In this document: positions 61,782 through 64,000 of the stretch, piece by piece
How positions within the stretch are numbered: position 1 is the first letter of the stretch
Layout: the number at the start of each line of letters is the position of its first letter
Assembly: GCA_008690995.1 (NCBI GenBank)
Contig: VRMN01000002.1
Coordinates: 558,001 to 622,000, forward strand
Reading direction: 5' to 3'
Length of the DNA stretch: 64,000 bases
From: Porphyridium purpureum
Taxonomy: Eukaryota; Rhodophyta; Bangiophyceae; Porphyridiales; Porphyridiaceae
Notes under the pieces: generated by a model
Told to the model about the DNA's origin: nothing
The model's database searches: none
The model's input: only the letters and a program-made list of their open reading frames with translations
Program-made: the position numbers and the translations under genes

Positions 61782-63080
61782 TCAGAAGAGCGTCATCTCG
61801 CGCCTCTGCTCATCGGTCAAGTTCCTAGTTGCCTCCCAGTACTTGCCCGTGTATTCCCACTCAGTGAACGCCTCACTCACGTTTGCGGGCGTAAACCACC
61901 GCGCAGTCGGGTTGTCCTTGTCCAAGCTCTGAGAACGGGTCACGCGAATCTGCTCGATCCTGCTTCGCGCCTCGCTGGCTTCCTTGCTGTGGCCTTCATA
62001 GAGTTTCATGATATCCTTTCGGCGCCGGCTGTCGGTCGGAGGTGCAGATTTTAAGGCTTCGGTGCCGGCTTTGAAAAAGTTTTCGCTGAAGTTTGTATAG
62101 TTCCACTTGCTGTTCGCGTCCACGTGCTCGCCAGCAGTCCATAGACGTGTAACATGCTCCTCGTCACCCGGCTTGCACGAGTCTACGTGCGAATTCCACT
62201 TGCCCACCAGACGTAGCACGTCCTTGCCACTGCCGTCCTTGATGTGGCCAGTCACGTCATACCGTCCAGACTCAAACCAGCCACACTGGCTGAATTCAAG
62301 ATCGACCTCGTAGTCTGACTTGTTGCTTGTAATGAACAATGAGCCGTAGTGATCTACGTAGGACGAACCAACAAACAAGTTACAAACAGAGGTGGTTGGG
62401 AAGCGCCACGTGAGGACTTCGCCAGTGTCCAGAAAGACGATCTTCCGATGCCCTTTGTTGGAAATTTCCACCGAATTTCCATGAAACTTCGCGTTAACCT
62501 GTACATCCTCGGTGAAAGTCCAGCCTTTCCCTTCACAGAAGGCCACACTCAACGGTGGTTCGTCACGAATATGTTCTCCAACGTATCGAAAGCCAAGATC
62601 CTTATCTTCCAGTTCAAACGTTTCGCCAGGAACCGAATCAAAGGGCTTCAGCAAGCGCACACTGTGCGCATAACCTGAAACGATCGCTGCCGACGCGTAT
62701 GCGTAGCGCATCACCGGATCCGTCTGCTCCGCGGCTGTGTTCATGACGTGAGAGAATTCCCACGTCTCGCACATGCGAGAAAGCGTGGTGGACGGCTCGA
62801 AAATAAAAATCGGAAGCGACAGGGACACGCCTGCCTGGTTCATCTCCATCCCCACCATTGAAGCGTACTGCGCAAACGCGGACTTCTTGTACTCTTCCTC
62901 GTTCACCTCTTTCCCCTCGTACACGAGATGGTGGGATTCTCCCGTGGCCTGCCCGGTGGCAAGGGCCTCGCGGACCTTCTCTACGGTCTTGGCATCGTCC
63001 TCCGCCGTCTGGGTTCCCTCAGCGGGCGCCTGCTCGTCCGCGCTGCCGCCGATGCCCAGCCACTGCGACCAGGTCGACAT
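61782..63080 (-). CDS. Short oxysterol-binding-related protein (ORP)
   Basis: A 432-residue lipid-transfer protein made almost only of an ORD lipid-binding domain, with no PH domain or ankyrin repeats. Family landmarks are SLSLPIFIFEPSTTLSRMCETWEFSH near the domain start, the lipid-lid region ahead of it, RLLKPFDSVPGETFEL, and a C-terminal WFTPANVSEAFTEWEYTGKYWEATRN helix block. The ORP fingerprint normally reads EQVSHHPP; here it is EHIRDEPP at residues 169-176, so both phosphoinositide-contacting His are Asp-Glu. ATG 63080 (MSTWSQWLGIGG) fits short ORPs; the upstream open frame is an Arg/Ala-rich non-family stretch. The likely role is lipid exchange at membrane contacts with altered ligand choice. 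Confidence 0.9.
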   Translation of the reverse strand: MSTWSQWLGIGGSADEQAPAEGTQTAEDDAKTVEKVREALATGQATGESHHLVYEGKEVNEEEYKKSAFAQYASMVGMEMNQAGVSLSLPIFIFEPSTTLSRMCETWEFSHVMNTAAEQTDPVMRYAYASAAIVSGYAHSVRLLKPFDSVPGETFELEDKDLGFRYVGEHIRDEPPLSVAFCEGKGWTFTEDVQVNAKFHGNSVEISNKGHRKIVFLDTGEVLTWRFPTTSVCNLFVGSSYVDHYGSLFITSNKSDYEVDLEFSQCGWFESGRYDVTGHIKDGSGKDVLRLVGKWNSHVDSCKPGDEEHVTRLWTAGEHVDANSKWNYTNFSENFFKAGTEALKSAPPTDSRRRKDIMKLYEGHSKEASEARSRIEQIRVTRSQSLDKDNPTARWFTPANVSEAFTEWEYTGKYWEATRNLTDEQRREMTLF

Positions 63081-63562
63081 TGTGCGTTTGCTGCTGAGCT
63101 GTGCGCGTAGCCAAAACGCCGCGGCAGACGGTGCGTGCTGCGCGTATCCCCAGCTCGAGCGCCCCTGTCTCGCCGCTCCTGCCGCGCCTGTGCTGCACCG
63201 CTGTTGCACCACGCACGCGTTACGCGCAGCATTCATATCAGAAACTGGCGCTTCTGCGCGATTCGGCTCCGCTCGCACCGCGCGCCGATTCAAATTCGCG
63301 TGAGAGCAAAGCATAGCTGTACACCACTGTACACCGTTTCTGTGCGGCACGTGACGCGTGCGGAGCGCCAAGTGGCCAGAGCGGAGGCGAGAGGGCCAGC
63401 GGATTGACCCACGGCGCGCGTGGCGTCGCACACAAGCGTTTCCGCGCTCATGCGCCTGGAGCGCACAAGCAACCGGGAGAACTGCGCGGGCCTGCTGTCT
63501 GTGCACCAAAGGAATTCCGCGGAGCAACTCTTGTGTGCCCTCGCGGCTCCGCGCGCATTGTC
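63081..63562. promoter_or_regulatory. Divergent promoter space ORP/FHA with a direct GTAC pair
   Basis: 482 bp between starts at 63080 and 63563. GTAC at 63319-63322 and 63329-63332 as a direct repeat, CTGTACACCA-CTGTACACC, spaced exactly 10 bp. Otherwise GC-rich, no gene. Confidence 0.45.
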
Positions 63563-64000
63563 ATGGATGCGTCCAACCGGAGTCTTGCTTATGCCCGACT
63601 GCAGGGTATCGGTAAGGGCTCGACCGACTACTACGTGCGCACTCTGAGTGATGTCACGTTGGGGCGTCAGCGGAAGAAAAGAACACCCGAGCCGCCGGCG
63701 CCCGACGCAGCCTGTGAGAACGAGCCTGAGCTGGGCGTTCCGCCCGCGTCTGAAGACTTTTGCGAGTTGCGAGGGGCAAACAAATCGGTCTCGTCGAAGC
63801 ACGCTATGCTGTACTGGAGCGCCGAGCACAAGTGCTGGATGATCCAATGCATCGCCGAAAAGGGGTTCATGTGCGTGGACGGCTTGTTGCTCAGGAACGG
63901 CATGCACGCCGTTCCTCTGAAATCCAAAAGCTTTCTTGAAATCGGCGGGGACGGCTTTTTCTTTCTCACTGCTTCACCTCCCTTCATCTACACGGCAGAC
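63563..64000 (+). CDS. FHA-domain protein, N-terminal part (runs off the window)
   Basis: From ATG 63563 the frame is open to the window end, 146 codons with no stop. The first residues, SLAYARLQGIGKGSTDYYVRTLSDVTLGRQ, followed by VSSKHAMLYWSAEH, CVDGLLLRNGMHAVPLKSKSFLEIGGDGFFFLT, match an FHA phosphothreonine-binding domain: the GR, SxxH and late N-G/VPL blocks are all present. An N-terminal FHA with AYARLQG is the pattern of FHL1/Fkh-type transcription regulators, but the downstream part needed to name it lies outside. Between the first strand and SxxH there is a ~40-residue Pro/Glu-rich insert. Divergent from the ORP gene. Confidence 0.85.
   Translation, partial: MDASNRSLAYARLQGIGKGSTDYYVRTLSDVTLGRQRKKRTPEPPAPDAACENEPELGVPPASEDFCELRGANKSVSSKHAMLYWSAEHKCWMIQCIAEKGFMCVDGLLLRNGMHAVPLKSKSFLEIGGDGFFFLTASPPFIYTAD

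Overview
The window looks like nuclear DNA of a gene-dense, intron-poor unicellular red alga, closest in style to Porphyridium. This is inference from content; no species marker is present. The evidence is: (i) a nuclear thiamine-synthesis gene (THIC) and a small zinc-ribbon gene whose products begin with short Phe-containing leaders of the red-algal plastid transit type ([18 protein letters not shown]); (ii) eukaryotic gene content (Mediator subunit, exosome subunit, DYRK kinase, RecQ helicase, mitoferrin, ORP, apyrase); (iii) almost all genes are single exons, and the two introns I can support have GTATGT or GTAAGT donors, one with a perfect TACTAAC branch point; (iv) genes packed at about one per 2 kb on both strands, often convergent with less than 100 bp between stops.

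Layout. 0-21 kb is housekeeping: a left-edge partial gene, RRP46-like exosome subunit, an atypical RING protein, glycine-cleavage H protein, a 37-aa acylation-type microprotein, a tandem AAA+ ATPase with degenerate Walker B motifs, a 700-aa helical protein, a two-TM RING-H2 ligase, mitoferrin, a probable plastid zinc-ribbon protein, a DYRK kinase, a membrane protein and THIC. 20.5-35.4 kb is a gene-poor, visibly A+T-richer island. It holds one young, whole-looking Ty1/Copia element (23580-28551, GATCA target duplication) and one decayed Tc1-type DD34E DNA transposon (34011-35406, TA target). The rest is featureless or worn beyond recognition. 35.4-64 kb is housekeeping again: an orphan charged protein, a DUF2358 protein, an orphan 668-aa protein, RecQ helicase, diacylglycerol kinase, N-acetylglutamate synthase, a GT8-like Golgi glycosyltransferase, a MED17-like subunit, a spliced GH35 beta-galactosidase, S-formylglutathione hydrolase, a spliced 97-aa single-TM protein, an apyrase, a short oxysterol-binding-related protein and, at the right edge, an FHA-domain protein that runs off the window.

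The genes do not form one pathway. The most unexpected shared signal is regulatory. Closely spaced GTAC cores, mostly in the form CTGTAC(A/C) and often as inverted or direct pairs 9-16 bp apart, sit in the promoter spaces of many unrelated genes (4.7, 10.0, 11.5, 16.6, 35.4, 52.0 and 63.3 kb). The Tc1 element inserted exactly into the TA of one such GTAC site. Protein starts below were placed at ATG codons; where an open frame extends upstream only through non-ATG codons I used the first ATG that fits the family.
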